Shown in pieces: positions 41,680-52,178 of a stretch of 64,000 nucleotides of DNA. The DNA is from Methylobacterium gnaphalii (lineage in GTDB: Bacteria; Pseudomonadota; Alphaproteobacteria; Rhizobiales; Beijerinckiaceae). The stretch lies in assembly GCF_007992215.1 (NCBI RefSeq), contig NZ_BJZV01000001.1, forward strand, positions 1-64,000, in the 5' to 3' direction. Numbering within the stretch: the first letter of the stretch is position 1; every line of letters starts with the position of its first letter. The notes beneath the pieces were generated by a model. The model ran no database searches, was not told where the DNA came from, and saw only the letters and a program-made list of their open reading frames with translations. A program made the position numbers and the translations under genes.

Positions 41680-41782
41680 AGCGGGTACTCCGGAAGCGGG
41701 CGATAAGGCTCAGCTTCCGACGTTCTCCTGAAGGTCCGGTTAAATACCGGCCTGACTCCGGACATCGTAGCGGATCGGTGTC

Positions 41783-42460
41783 TTACATCGGTGGACGCAA
41801 GCCGTCCTTGCCGACCGCGACCCGCTTGGCGCTGAGCTTGCCGTCCTCGCTGGCGGCGACGACGAACACCTTGGCGCCCGGCTTCAGCACTGTCGCGTCG
41901 GCCGGCTCGAAGGTCACGATTGGGGCAGAAGGCGGCACGGTGATCGTCTGGGTTCCGCCATCCTTGCCGTAGGTGACGGTGAGGGTTTTGGTGCCGGATG
42001 CGCCGGAGCTCTTCGCGACGGTTCCGTTGGTCATGGAGCTCTTCACCTTCGGCGCGCCGCCGGTGGCAGCCTTGACGGTACCGTTGGTCCTGGAACTTTT
42101 CACCTTGGACGTGCCGCTCGCGGTGGTGTCCTGGATCTCGTCCCACGCATAGTGACCTTCGCCGGTGCCGCGCAGCGCCTCGGGAAACAGCACGACCTCC
42201 AGCGCCGTAGGCGGATTGTCACCCTTCGTCGCCGTGCCGACGAAGACCCCGTCCTTGATCTGATCGAGGCTCGCCTTCACCACGGACGAGTACGTGGTGT
42301 CCTGCGCGAGGCTCACCGTCTTCGAGGTGCCGTCATCCTGCTTGAGCGTCAACGTCGTGCCGTCGGTGCTCTCGATCGTGCCGCGGACCCGTTCCGGAGG
42401 CGCCGCGATCGCGGCCGTCGACACGACGAGTGCCGCAGCGACCATGGTGAAGCGAAGCAT
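41783..42460 (-). CDS. Exported protein with repeated KSS-TNGTV segment (DUF5666-like)
   Basis: A 225-residue periplasmic protein. A signal peptide (MLRFTMVAAALVVSTAAIA) precedes ERVRGTIESTDGTTLTLKQD, the start of a beta-rich domain like DUF5666 (RG-I-x-D-G-x-L-x-V). In the middle KVKSSRTNGTV and KVKSSMTNGTV repeat in tandem, and a second small beta domain ends KLSAKRVAVGKDGLRPP. Such proteins may bind small ligands or metals in the periplasm; this is inferred from fold class only. Confidence 0.65.
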   Translation of the reverse strand: MLRFTMVAAALVVSTAAIAAPPERVRGTIESTDGTTLTLKQDDGTSKTVSLAQDTTYSSVVKASLDQIKDGVFVGTATKGDNPPTALEVVLFPEALRGTGEGHYAWDEIQDTTASGTSKVKSSRTNGTVKAATGGAPKVKSSMTNGTVAKSSGASGTKTLTVTYGKDGGTQTITVPPSAPIVTFEPADATVLKPGAKVFVVAASEDGKLSAKRVAVGKDGLRPPM

Positions 42461-42577
42461 GTCGTTTTCCCATTATGGCTTTGTCTGAGTTCGACGTGAT
42501 CGCCAATGTGAAGGGGCGGTCGCCTGACCTTTCGCTACGAGCGGTGTGCAGGTTACCTCTCGTCGCATCGGTCGCAC

Positions 42578-43834
42578 TCAGCCGGTGCCGCCAGCGCGGA
42601 AAAGCCGGCCTCGTTCGGTCCAGAACACGACTAGGAGTGCCAGGGCCGACAGGCCGGCATAGCCGGCCGCCACCGGAATCACGGAGCCGTCGAAGCTCTG
42701 GCCAATCATGGCGCCGAAGGCGGCGCCGAGCAGGGTCGTATAGAACCCGAGGAAGGACGAGGCGGTGCCGGCCACCTCGCCCATCGGCTGCATGGCAAGC
42801 GCCTGGAAGTTCGGCATGGTGAAGCTGATCAGGAACTGGTTGAGGCAGAGCACCGCCAGGAATAGCCAGAGGGGCGGCTGCCCATGCCAGGCGAGGCCGA
42901 TCACCACCTGCACCAGGGCGACGGCGAGGAAGGCGATGAGCCCGACATGCGACAGCCAGCGCATGCCGAGCCGTTCGACGAGGCGCGAATTTACCAAAGT
43001 CGAGGCGCCCATTGCGCCCGCCACCACCGCGAAGGCGAGGGGGAACCAGCCGCCGAGGTGATAAAGCCCGGAATCGAAGAGCTGCTGGGCCGAGCCGACA
43101 TAGCCCATGATGCAGCCGACCATCAGGCCGAGCGCCGTGCCGTAGCCGATCGTGGCACGGGTGGTCACGGTGAGTCGAAGCGCGCCTGCCATCGCGCCGA
43201 GGGAGAGCGGCCGACGACGGTCCGGATGCAGAGTCTCCGGCATCCGCACCGAAAACCAGACTGCGAGCACGCCGCCGAGCACCAGCATCGAGACGAAGAC
43301 CCAGATCCAGGAGCCGAACAGCAGCATGCCCTGACCGGCTGCCGGCGCGAGCATCGGCACGATCAGGAAGACCATCATGGTCAGGGACATGACGCGCGCC
43401 ATGGCACGCCCTGCGTAGCGGTCACGCACGATGGCGAGCGACAGGACGCGTCCGCCTGCCGCCCCGATGCCCTGCGCGAAGCGCGCGGCAAGCAGCCAGC
43501 CGAAGGACGGGCTGAACATCGCGATCACCGTCGCGCCCAGATAGATCGCGAGACTTGCGAGCAAAGTGGTGCGCCGCCCCAGCGAGTCCGAGAGCGGCCC
43601 GTACAGGATCTGACCGGCGCCGAACCCGAGCATGTAGATGTAGATCAGAAGCTGCAGCCGGTTGGGATCGGCTATCGAGAACTGCTCCCCGATTATGGGG
43701 AAGGCTGGCAGCAGATTGTCGATCGAGATCGCTGTCACTGCCATCATCAGGGCGACGATGCCGACGAACTCGCGGAAGCCCGGACGCTCCGCCGCAGTGG
43801 CGGTCACGGTGTCGGGCCGGATGGGTGCTGTCAC
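42578..43834 (-). CDS. MFS transporter, Bcr/CflA drug-resistance type
   Basis: A 418-residue, 12-helix inner-membrane carrier. Seen: IDNLLPAFPIIGEQFSIADP in helix 1, LGFGAGQILYGPLSDSLGRR (motif A region), RFAQGIGAAGGRVLSLAIVRD and APAAGQGMLLFGSWIWVF, all typical of Bcr/CflA exporters (bicyclomycin, sulfonamide). The start is GTG at 43834 with AAGG 7 nt upstream. A longer open frame to 44098 would overlap the divergent rlmE gene and is rejected. It is divergent from rlmE across 187 bp. Confidence 0.88.
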   Translation of the reverse strand: MTAPIRPDTVTATAAERPGFREFVGIVALMMAVTAISIDNLLPAFPIIGEQFSIADPNRLQLLIYIYMLGFGAGQILYGPLSDSLGRRTTLLASLAIYLGATVIAMFSPSFGWLLAARFAQGIGAAGGRVLSLAIVRDRYAGRAMARVMSLTMMVFLIVPMLAPAAGQGMLLFGSWIWVFVSMLVLGGVLAVWFSVRMPETLHPDRRRPLSLGAMAGALRLTVTTRATIGYGTALGLMVGCIMGYVGSAQQLFDSGLYHLGGWFPLAFAVVAGAMGASTLVNSRLVERLGMRWLSHVGLIAFLAVALVQVVIGLAWHGQPPLWLFLAVLCLNQFLISFTMPNFQALAMQPMGEVAGTASSFLGFYTTLLGAAFGAMIGQSFDGSVIPVAAGYAGLSALALLVVFWTERGRLFRAGGTG

Positions 43835-44021
43835 GATCGCGCCTTGCAGGATGGGGTGGTTGGTGCTGTAGGCTGCCAGGTAACGAGCCGGTACCAAGCA
43901 GATGTCATGTCTGCTCCGTGGGCTCTCCCTCACCCTCGCTTCGGCTCCGCTTATGCTTGCCACGGACTCGGCGAGGGATATTCGGGTAGGTTGGGCGGCC
44001 AATGATCGAAAAGGACTTGGG

Positions 44022-44726
44022 ATGACCGACCGGCGCGGTGCCAGCGGCGGCCTGCGGGGCGACCTGAAGCAGCGGGTGAAGACCGGGCGCGGGCGCACCC
44101 TGTCTCAGAAGCGTTGGCTCGAGCGCCAGCTCAACGACCCCTATGTGGCGCGTGCCAAGCGTGAGGGCTACCGCTCGCGGGCCGCATTCAAGCTCATCGA
44201 GATCGACGAGCGTTTCAACCTGCTGAAACCGGGCCAGAAGATCGTCGATCTCGGCGCGGCTCCGGGCGGCTGGTCCCAGGTGGCTGCCAAGAAAATCGGC
44301 GCGGCGGGCAAGATCGTCGGCATCGATTTGCTTGAGATCGAGCCGATGACCGGCGTCGAGTTCATCGCTCTCGACTTCCTTGACCCGACCGCTCCGGGCA
44401 TCCTCACCGACCTGCTCGGTGGCCCGGCCGACTTCGTGATGTCGGACATGGCGGCCAACACCACCGGCCACAAGAAGACTGACCATCTGCGCATTATCGG
44501 CCTTGCCGAAGTCGCCGCCGAATTCGCCCGTGAGATCCTGGCGCCCGGGGGCAGCTACCTCGCCAAGGTTTTCCAGGGCGGCACCGAGGGCGACTTGCTC
44601 AACGATCTGAAGCGCGACTTCACCACCGTCCGCCATGTGAAGCCCAATGCGAGCCGGGCGGATTCGAGCGAGCTCTACGTGCTGGCGACAGGGTTTCGCG
44701 GGCGGGCGGCCGAAGCCGAGGAGTAG
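44022..44726 (+). CDS. rlmE: 23S rRNA 2'-O-ribose methyltransferase RlmE (FtsJ/RrmJ)
   Basis: A 234-residue SAM-dependent enzyme that methylates U2552 of 23S rRNA during late large-subunit assembly. Seen: the SAM motif VDLGAAPGGWSQVAAK at 75-90 and the K-D-K-E tetrad: Lys57 in RSRAAFKLIEID, Asp142 in SDMAANTTGH, Lys182 in SYLAKVFQGG and Glu217 in RADSSELYVLA. The N-terminal 25 residues are a basic extension before the FtsJ core. The start at 44022 has AAAGGA about 6 nt upstream. Length fits RlmE (about 210-240). Confidence 0.95.
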   Translation: MTDRRGASGGLRGDLKQRVKTGRGRTLSQKRWLERQLNDPYVARAKREGYRSRAAFKLIEIDERFNLLKPGQKIVDLGAAPGGWSQVAAKKIGAAGKIVGIDLLEIEPMTGVEFIALDFLDPTAPGILTDLLGGPADFVMSDMAANTTGHKKTDHLRIIGLAEVAAEFAREILAPGGSYLAKVFQGGTEGDLLNDLKRDFTTVRHVKPNASRADSSELYVLATGFRGRAAEAEE

Positions 44727-44872
44727 GCACCGGCATCCGGAAGGCACTGGTGCTGGGCCGACTGCAGCCGTGATCATGCTTTCGCGAGCGCGGCGGCTGC
44801 CCGGACAAAATGCTCGTGCATCCGTATGACTCAGCCTAGCCTTCCGTCTTCGACGACGGACGGAGGCCGGCG

Positions 44873-46408
<1,536 letters not shown>

Positions 46409-46436
46409 GACCTTCCTACGGCAGACCCTGCTGTCC

Positions 46437-46524
46437 CCTGCGGGAGGAATTGGGGGTGGCGGTTCAGGAGGCACCGCAACGCTCGATCCTGAACCCCCAC
46501 TCCTCGTCCCTCTCGCAAAGGGAA
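46437..46524. repeat. Imperfect palindromic intergenic repeat
   Basis: TGCGGGAGGAATTGGGGGTG at about 46438 and CCTGAACCCCCACTCCTCGT at about 46493 form the two arms of an imperfect inverted repeat (together TGCGGGAGG...GGTTCAGGA and its complement). It lies between the convergent ends of aspA and ohr. It resembles the palindromic repeats found between genes in many alphaproteobacteria and may terminate both transcripts. Confidence 0.4.
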
Positions 46525-46534
46525 GTGGACGCGC

Positions 46535-46960
46535 TCAGGCGACTGTCAGGCCTACGTCGACGTTGCCGCGAGTAGCGTTTGAGTACGGGCAGATCTGGTG
46601 CGCGGCTTCGACGAGCTTCTGCGCTTCTGCCTTATCGACACCCGGCAGCGTCACGGTAAGGTCGGCGGTGATGCCGAAGCCGCCTTCCGAGCGCGGGCCG
46701 ATGCCGACCTTGGCGTTCACGGTCGTCTCGGCCGGGATCTTCACCTTGGCCTGGGCGCCGGCGACCTTCAATGCGCCGAGAAAGCAGGCCGCATAGCCGG
46801 AAGCGAAGAGCTGCTCCGGATTGGCGCCGTCGCCGCCCGCGCCGCCGAGTTCCTTCGGCGTCGAGAGCTTCACCTGGAAGCCCCCGTCGTCGGTCTTCGC
46901 GCTGCCGTCGCGGCCACCAGTTGCCGTGGCCGAGGTCCGGTATTTCACGTCGACGCTCAT
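46535..46960 (-). CDS. ohr: Organic hydroperoxide resistance protein (Ohr/OsmC)
   Basis: A 141-residue thiol peroxidase that reduces organic hydroperoxides with lipoyl or dithiol partners. Seen: both catalytic cysteines, Cys59 in ASGYAACFLGAL and Cys124 in HQICPYSNATRGN, Arg8 in VKYRTSATATGG, and GGDGANPEQLFA. The Ohr subgroup is supported by the spacing of the two Cys and the short length. A perfect 22-bp palindrome lies 84-105 bp upstream (47044-47065), the sort of site bound by OhrR. No ohrR gene lies in the window, so regulation would be in trans. Confidence 0.93.
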   Translation of the reverse strand: MSVDVKYRTSATATGGRDGSAKTDDGGFQVKLSTPKELGGAGGDGANPEQLFASGYAACFLGALKVAGAQAKVKIPAETTVNAKVGIGPRSEGGFGITADLTVTLPGVDKAEAQKLVEAAHQICPYSNATRGNVDVGLTVA

Positions 46961-47043
46961 CGGGTGCTCCTTGTCGGTTCAGTTGGAAGATGATGCGGTT
47001 GCCGATTGAATTCTATGCGGCCGACGCCCCTTCCTGAGATGAA

Positions 47044-47065
47044 TATAGATTGCGCGCAATCTATA
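47044..47065. promoter_or_regulatory. Perfect 22-bp palindrome, likely OhrR-type operator
   Basis: TATAGATTGCG and its exact complement CGCAATCTATA abut at 47054/47055. It lies upstream of ohr on the minus strand. MarR-family OhrR proteins bind such AT-flanked TTGC/GCAA palindromes at ohr promoters. The match is by pattern. Confidence 0.7.
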
Positions 47066-47191
47066 GACGTGTGCTGGCGCACATGAAGCCGTCGGTTCGG
47101 CATGTGGGTCGTCTGGCGAAGCCAAAACGCGTCGTCCTGCGTCTGGGAAGAGCGCTTCAATCGACTGAAATAGGACTGCTGCCAAGCACTC

Positions 47192-48988
47192 TCAGCACTT
47201 CATCCGCACATAGGTCCCCGGAGCCGGGCCGAGGGAGGGCAAAGCGCCTTCGCCCGGCACGCGGGCCGGGACGCGCTCGGGCGCCTGGGCCTCGAGCCAG
47301 GAGAACCAGTAGGGCCACCACGAGCCCTCATGCTCGGTCGCGGCCTGGACCCAATCCTCGAACCGGCCCTTGGCCGGACCACCGATGCGGAATCCGTACT
47401 TCGCCTTCTTGCCCGGCGGATTGACGACGCCGGCGATGTGACCAGACCCGGCCAGTACAAAGTCGATCGGACCGCCGAATTTCGAGGAGCCCTCGAACAC
47501 CGAGAGCGCCGGCGCGATGTGATCCTCGCGAGTGGCGAGGTTGAAGATCGGCACCTTCACCTTCTTCAGGTCGAGCTTGACGTTGCCGAGCACCATCTTG
47601 CCCTTGGCCAGATTGTTCTTGAGGTAGCAGTTGCGCAGGTAGAACGAGTGGTTCGCCTCGGGCATGCGCGTGGAATCGGCGTTCCAGTAGAGCAGGTCGA
47701 AGGGCAGCGGTGCCTTCCCCTTCACGTAGTTGTTGACCACGTAAGACCAGATCAGATCGCTCGGCCTGAGCATGTTGAAGGCGCTCGCCATGCGCGAGCC
47801 GTCGAGGTAGCCGCGCTCCTTCATGCGCTCCTCGATGACCTTGATCTGCTCCTCGTCAGCGAAGACCTTGAGGTCGCCGGCATGGGTGAAGTCGACCTGC
47901 GTCGTCAGGAAGGTCGCGCTCTTGATGCGGGTGTTGCCGGTGGCCGCCTGCATCGCCAGCGTCACGGCGAGGAGCGTGCCGCCGACGCAGTAGCCTGCCG
48001 CCGAGACTTCGTTCTCGCCGGTTGCGACGCCGATCTGGTCGATCGCCGTCTCGATGCCCTCGCGCATGTAGGATTCGAAGTCCTTGTCGCGGTGGCGCTC
48101 GTCCGGGTTCACCCAGGAGATCACGAAGACCGTCAGCCCTTGGCTGACCATCCAACCGATGAAGCTTTTGGCTGGGTTGAGGTCGAGGATGTAGAACTTG
48201 TTGATCCAGGGCGGCACGATCAGGAACGGGCGCTTTAGCACCGTCTCGGTCTTGGGCGCGTACTGGATCAGCTCCATCAGATCGTTGCGGTAGACCACCT
48301 CGCCAGGCGTCACCGCGACGTCCTCGCCGAACTTAAAGGCGGTGACGTCGGTCTGGCGCACGCGCAATTCGCCGCCGCCGGCCTGGAGATCCTCCTCCAG
48401 CATCTTGAGACCGCGCACGAGGTTCTCGCCATTCTCGGCGAGCGTGTGTCGCAGCAACTCAGGATTGGTCATCACGAAGTTGGAGGGCGAGTAGGCGGCG
48501 AGCAGTTGGCGTAGGTAGAACTCCGCCTTGTGACGGGTATGCGCGTCGATTCCCTCGGCGTTCTCGACGAGGCCTTCGGCCCATCGCGCCGTGATCAGGT
48601 AGCTCTGCTTGATCAGGTCGAAGATCGGGTTTGTCGACCATTCCGGGTCGGCAAAGCGCTTGTCCTTCGGGTCAGTGGCGATGGCCGGCTCGGCGTCAAC
48701 GCCCTGCATCCGGTTCCAGGTCGAGTTCCACAAGGACATGAAGGCTTGGCCGAGCTGCGCCTGCGCCTGCATGGCCCGCTGCGGGTCGCTCATCCAGGTC
48801 TCGGCGACCTTGGTAAGCGTCCGGGTCATCTCGCCCATCTCGTCGGCCGGCCCGCCGCGCCCGTTCGGCTTGACGTCGAGGGGGGCGAGATAGCTCGCGG
48901 ACATGCGTCCGAAACCCTCGGCCAGCGCCGCCGCATTGCGCGAGATCGCCTCGAGATCCGGTGCCGCCGGCTTCGGAACGTCCGACAC
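47192..48988 (-). CDS. phaC: Poly(3-hydroxyalkanoate) synthase, class I
   Basis: A 598-residue enzyme that polymerises 3-hydroxyacyl-CoA, mainly 3-hydroxybutyryl-CoA, at the surface of PHA granules. Seen: the lipase-like box GYCVGG near residue 333 with the catalytic Cys, the Asp in WNADSTRMPEANHSFYLR near 484, and the catalytic His in LAGSGHIAGVVNPPGKK near 510. The Cys-box, WNADSTR and length of about 590-600 are those of class I PhaC. The start is GTG at 48988 with GGGAGG about 10 nt upstream. phaA/phaB are not nearby. Confidence 0.95.
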   Translation of the reverse strand: MSDVPKPAAPDLEAISRNAAALAEGFGRMSASYLAPLDVKPNGRGGPADEMGEMTRTLTKVAETWMSDPQRAMQAQAQLGQAFMSLWNSTWNRMQGVDAEPAIATDPKDKRFADPEWSTNPIFDLIKQSYLITARWAEGLVENAEGIDAHTRHKAEFYLRQLLAAYSPSNFVMTNPELLRHTLAENGENLVRGLKMLEEDLQAGGGELRVRQTDVTAFKFGEDVAVTPGEVVYRNDLMELIQYAPKTETVLKRPFLIVPPWINKFYILDLNPAKSFIGWMVSQGLTVFVISWVNPDERHRDKDFESYMREGIETAIDQIGVATGENEVSAAGYCVGGTLLAVTLAMQAATGNTRIKSATFLTTQVDFTHAGDLKVFADEEQIKVIEERMKERGYLDGSRMASAFNMLRPSDLIWSYVVNNYVKGKAPLPFDLLYWNADSTRMPEANHSFYLRNCYLKNNLAKGKMVLGNVKLDLKKVKVPIFNLATREDHIAPALSVFEGSSKFGGPIDFVLAGSGHIAGVVNPPGKKAKYGFRIGGPAKGRFEDWVQAATEHEGSWWPYWFSWLEAQAPERVPARVPGEGALPSLGPAPGTYVRMKC

Positions 48989-49124
48989 GCGTTTGATCCT
49001 CCCTGACCGGCTCTCTCCCGTACTCTCACGTCAACCGCGCGACGGTGGGCCTCGTTTCGGACAAATTAGCGCTTCACCCGAACATGTCGTCAGTCCGCCA
49101 GGCATTGTCCAGATCGCGTACCCC

Positions 49125-49484
49125 ATGCTTTCGTCCAGACTACCAGGTCTTGCTGCCGTCCTGCTCGTCGCCTTGAGCGCAGCGGCATGCTCCAGCGACG
49201 TCAATCCGATGAAGGCCGCCATGGTCGGCGCCGGCTACGGGCCGAAAGCCGTCGAGACGCCGGACTTCGTCGAGACGTCGCGCCGCAGGGACAGCACCTA
49301 TATGCCGATCGGGCAGGATGCGGCCAAGCCCGCGATCCGTGCCCGCAATTCGACGGCCCAGAAATCCCTCGAGGCGGATCTCGAAGCGGCGCGCACGCGT
49401 AACGAGGCCCGCGGCAAGATCGCGGAAGGCGCGGGCAAAGGGATCGCGAAGGGCCTCAAGCCGGCCGTGCCACCTGCGGAGTAG
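49125..49484 (+). CDS. Small lipoprotein
   Basis: A 119-residue exported protein. Its signal peptide (LPGLAAVLLVALSAAACSSD) has a lipobox with Cys22. The mature part begins SSDVNPMKAAMVGAGYGPKA and ends with a charged helical segment (LEADLEAARTRNEARGKIAE) and GKGIAKGLKPAVPPAE. No ribosome site is evident. The helical stretch could be a peptidoglycan-facing coil, as in small alphaproteobacterial lipoproteins. Function unknown. Confidence 0.6.
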   Translation: MLSSRLPGLAAVLLVALSAAACSSDVNPMKAAMVGAGYGPKAVETPDFVETSRRRDSTYMPIGQDAAKPAIRARNSTAQKSLEADLEAARTRNEARGKIAEGAGKGIAKGLKPAVPPAE

Positions 49485-49590
49485 CTGGCGGCCTCGACGA
49501 CACAGGCTCGACGTCGAGCGAAGCGACGGCCGCTTAGGGGTCGGCGTTCGCTGCCGAAAGTGCTAGAGGGAAGGTTCATCGCCCTGCGCG

Positions 49591-50862
49591 ATGAACGGGC
49601 TCACTGTCGATGACCCGCGTGCTCTGGACGCCAAGAACGCCATGACCGATTTTCACCGCATCAAGCGCCTCCCGCCCTACGTCTTCGAGCAGGTCAACCG
49701 GATCAAGGCCGCCGCCCGAGCCCGTGGCGCCGACATCATCGATCTCGGCATGGGCAACCCGGACCTCGATGCCCCCAAGCACGTGATCGCCAAGCTCATC
49801 GAGACGGCTGGCCGTCCGCGCACCGACCGCTATTCAGCCTCCAAGGGCATCGCCGGTCTGCGCCGCGCCCAGGCCGGCTACTATCAGCGCCGCTTCGGCG
49901 TGAGCCTGAACCCCGACACGCAGGTCGTGGCGACGTTGGGCTCCAAGGAGGGCTTCGCGAACATGGCGCAGGCGATCACCGCGCCGGGCGACGTGGTGAT
50001 CGTGCCGAACCCGAGCTACCCGATCCATGCCTTTGGCTTCCTGATGGCAGGCGGCGTGGTCCGCTCGGTGCCGGCTGAGCCAACGCCCGCGATGTTCTCG
50101 ATCCTGGAACGGGCGATGCTGCACTCGATCCCGAAGCCCGTGGCTCTGGTCGTCTGCTACCCGTCGAACCCGACCTCCTACGTCGCGAGCCTGGATTTCT
50201 ACACGGACCTCGTCGCCTTCGCGAAGAAGCACGAGATCATCCTGCTCTCCGACCTCGCCTATGCCGAGGTCTATTTCGACGACAACAACCCGCCACCCTC
50301 GGTGCTGCAGGTGCCTGGCGCCATCGACGTGACGGTGGAGTTCACCTCGCTGTCGAAGACCTATTCGATGGCCGGCTGGCGCATGGGCTTCGCGGTCGGC
50401 AACGAGCGGCTGCTCGCCGCGCTGACCCGGGTGAAGTCCTATCTCGACTACGGCGCCTTCACGCCGATCCAGGTTGCCGCCACTGCCGCGATCAACGGGC
50501 CGGACGACTGCATCAAGGAGATGCGCGCTGTCTACAAGAAGCGGCGCGACGTGATGGTCGAGTCCTTCGGTAAGGCCGGCTGGGTGATTCCTCCGCCCCA
50601 GGCGTCGATGTTTGCCTGGGTTCCGATCCCGGAGAAGTTCAAGCCGATGGGCAGCCTCGGCTTTTCGAAGCTGCTCCTTGAGAAGTCGGACGTCGCGGTT
50701 GCACCGGGCATCGGCTTCGGCGAGCACGGCGACGATTTCGTACGCATCGCGCTCGTCGAGAACGAACAGCGCATCCGTCAGGCGGCTCGTAACGTGCGCC
50801 GCTTCTTCGATGCGGCGGACAAAACGCTGCACAACGTGGTGCCGCTGCAGCAGGCTGTGTGA
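49591..50862 (+). CDS. Class I aminotransferase, AlaC-like
   Basis: A 423-residue PLP enzyme. Seen: LPPYVFEQVNRIKAAARARG near the N-terminus, DLGMGNPDLDAP, SKEGFANMAQAI with TLGSKEG, the PLP lysine in SLSKTYSMAGWRMGF near residue 257, and FVRIALVENEQRIRQAARN with the Arg that binds the substrate carboxylate. These match the AlaC/YfdZ group (glutamate-pyruvate transaminase) and its LL-DAP-aminotransferase relatives. An in-frame ATG at 49642 is a second possible start. In many alphaproteobacteria this gene sits beside homoserine dehydrogenase; here it does not. Confidence 0.88.
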   Translation: MNGLTVDDPRALDAKNAMTDFHRIKRLPPYVFEQVNRIKAAARARGADIIDLGMGNPDLDAPKHVIAKLIETAGRPRTDRYSASKGIAGLRRAQAGYYQRRFGVSLNPDTQVVATLGSKEGFANMAQAITAPGDVVIVPNPSYPIHAFGFLMAGGVVRSVPAEPTPAMFSILERAMLHSIPKPVALVVCYPSNPTSYVASLDFYTDLVAFAKKHEIILLSDLAYAEVYFDDNNPPPSVLQVPGAIDVTVEFTSLSKTYSMAGWRMGFAVGNERLLAALTRVKSYLDYGAFTPIQVAATAAINGPDDCIKEMRAVYKKRRDVMVESFGKAGWVIPPPQASMFAWVPIPEKFKPMGSLGFSKLLLEKSDVAVAPGIGFGEHGDDFVRIALVENEQRIRQAARNVRRFFDAADKTLHNVVPLQQAV

Positions 50863-50869
50863 GGTTCGT

Positions 50870-50913
50870 CATTCCGTCGCCCCGCACGTGGGGAGGGGGG
50901 ATGACGCGGAATG
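50870..50913. terminator. Imperfect hairpin between convergent genes
   Basis: CATTCCG (50870-50876) pairs with CGGAATG (50907-50913), with CCCC/GGGG inside at 50880-50893. It lies between the ends of the aminotransferase and AI-2E permease genes. A bidirectional terminator or small palindromic repeat is likely. Confidence 0.4.
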
Positions 50914-50938
50914 GACCGCGCTGAGACGAGCGCGGCCC

Positions 50939-52099
50939 TCACATTTCCGGCTGCTCCCCTAGCGTCTCCTCGATGTAGAGCTGCTCGAGCAGTACCTTGA
51001 TCACTGCCATCAGGGGCAGAGCCAGTGCGATGCCCCAAAGCCCGAATAGAACGCCGAGTAGGAGCTGTCCGGCGAAAATCGTGGCCGGCGGGATGTCCAG
51101 CGCGCGCTTCTGAATGAAGGGCGTGAGTCCGTAGCTCTCCAGCGTCTGCACCACGAGATAGACGCCGAGCGCTCCGAGCAGCGCGTTGAAGCCTGAGGCG
51201 AGGCTTGCCAGCAGGATGATCGCGCCCGCCACCAGCGGGCCGATCGTCGGGATGAAGGCGAGAAGCCCCGCCTGCAGGCCAAGGATCAGCGAGCCACCGA
51301 TGCCGAGGAAGGCCAGGCCGGCCCAGGTGCAGAGGAAGATCACGGCCATTGTGATGAGCTGGCCGAACAGCCAGTGCCGCAGGGTGTCGCCCATGCCGTC
51401 GAGCACTTCTCCGCCGCGCTCGCGGTGACGCGGCGGCAGGAAGCGCACGGCGCCGTTGCGGTAGGCGCTGGGATCGGCGGCTACCGAGAGACCGAGGAAG
51501 ACGATTACAAGAACATTTCCCAGGGCATTGAACAGTTCGAGCAGCACGGCCGCTGCCGGTCCGAGCACGTTACGCGCGCCGGAGAGGAGAGAGCCCGGGC
51601 TCTTGAGCACGCCCGAGGCGATGCTGTCGAGGCCGCCCTTCTGCTCCTCATAGCCGCCCGACTTGGCCTGCCCGGCCTCCCCGGTCTCCTGCAAAGTTTC
51701 GAGCTTGCCGATATCGACGCCGTGATCCTTCAGCCAGTCGCGAACCGTGCCCGACTGGCTCTGGATGGTCTGGCCGAGATCGCGGGCTTGCTGGGCAATT
51801 GTCGCGCCCCCGAAAGCGCTCATCCCGAGGAGGAGGCCGGCGACGGCGACGCTGACGACGGTCAGCCGCACGGCCCGCGGAAGCGGCACCACATGGCCGA
51901 GGCCACGCGTCAGCCCATCGAGAAACACGCCGAGCAGAATGCCGGCGAAGATCAGCAAGAGCGTCGCAGAGGCCGTCCAGGCGAGGGCCAGCGCGGCAAT
52001 GACGGCCACCACGGCAAGGCCGGCGCCGACGAGCGAGCGCGTGCCACGCGGGCGGACGGCCGGTTCGGCGGTGGCGGTCTCGTTATTGTGGTTCGCCAT
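50939..52099 (-). CDS. AI-2E family (PerM-like) permease
   Basis: A 386-residue inner-membrane protein with about eight hydrophobic spans. Seen: SLVGAGLAVVAVIAALALAW in the first span, a periplasmic helical region (QSGTVRDWLKDHGVDIGKLE), then GIGGSLILGLQAGLLAFIPT, IGPLVAGAIILLAS and VVQTLESYGLTPFIQKRALD, which are the hallmarks of the AI-2E exporter family. The start at 52099 has GGAGG 6 nt upstream. The family exports diverse solutes, and the autoinducer role is only shown for some members. Confidence 0.85.
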   Translation of the reverse strand: MANHNNETATAEPAVRPRGTRSLVGAGLAVVAVIAALALAWTASATLLLIFAGILLGVFLDGLTRGLGHVVPLPRAVRLTVVSVAVAGLLLGMSAFGGATIAQQARDLGQTIQSQSGTVRDWLKDHGVDIGKLETLQETGEAGQAKSGGYEEQKGGLDSIASGVLKSPGSLLSGARNVLGPAAAVLLELFNALGNVLVIVFLGLSVAADPSAYRNGAVRFLPPRHRERGGEVLDGMGDTLRHWLFGQLITMAVIFLCTWAGLAFLGIGGSLILGLQAGLLAFIPTIGPLVAGAIILLASLASGFNALLGALGVYLVVQTLESYGLTPFIQKRALDIPPATIFAGQLLLGVLFGLWGIALALPLMAVIKVLLEQLYIEETLGEQPEM

Positions 52100-52178
52100 G
52101 CGCATCCTCCGGCCGGCGGCGCCGGTGCCTGCGGCATGGACGGAAAATCAGGCGGCGTCCATTGCCGCCTGCCGATTG

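Noticed and set aside
47050..47424. Plus-strand frame near the ohr operator that could be an ohrR
   Set aside because: It overlaps the 3' end of phaC, has no winged-helix motif and is Arg/Pro-rich like a shadow frame.
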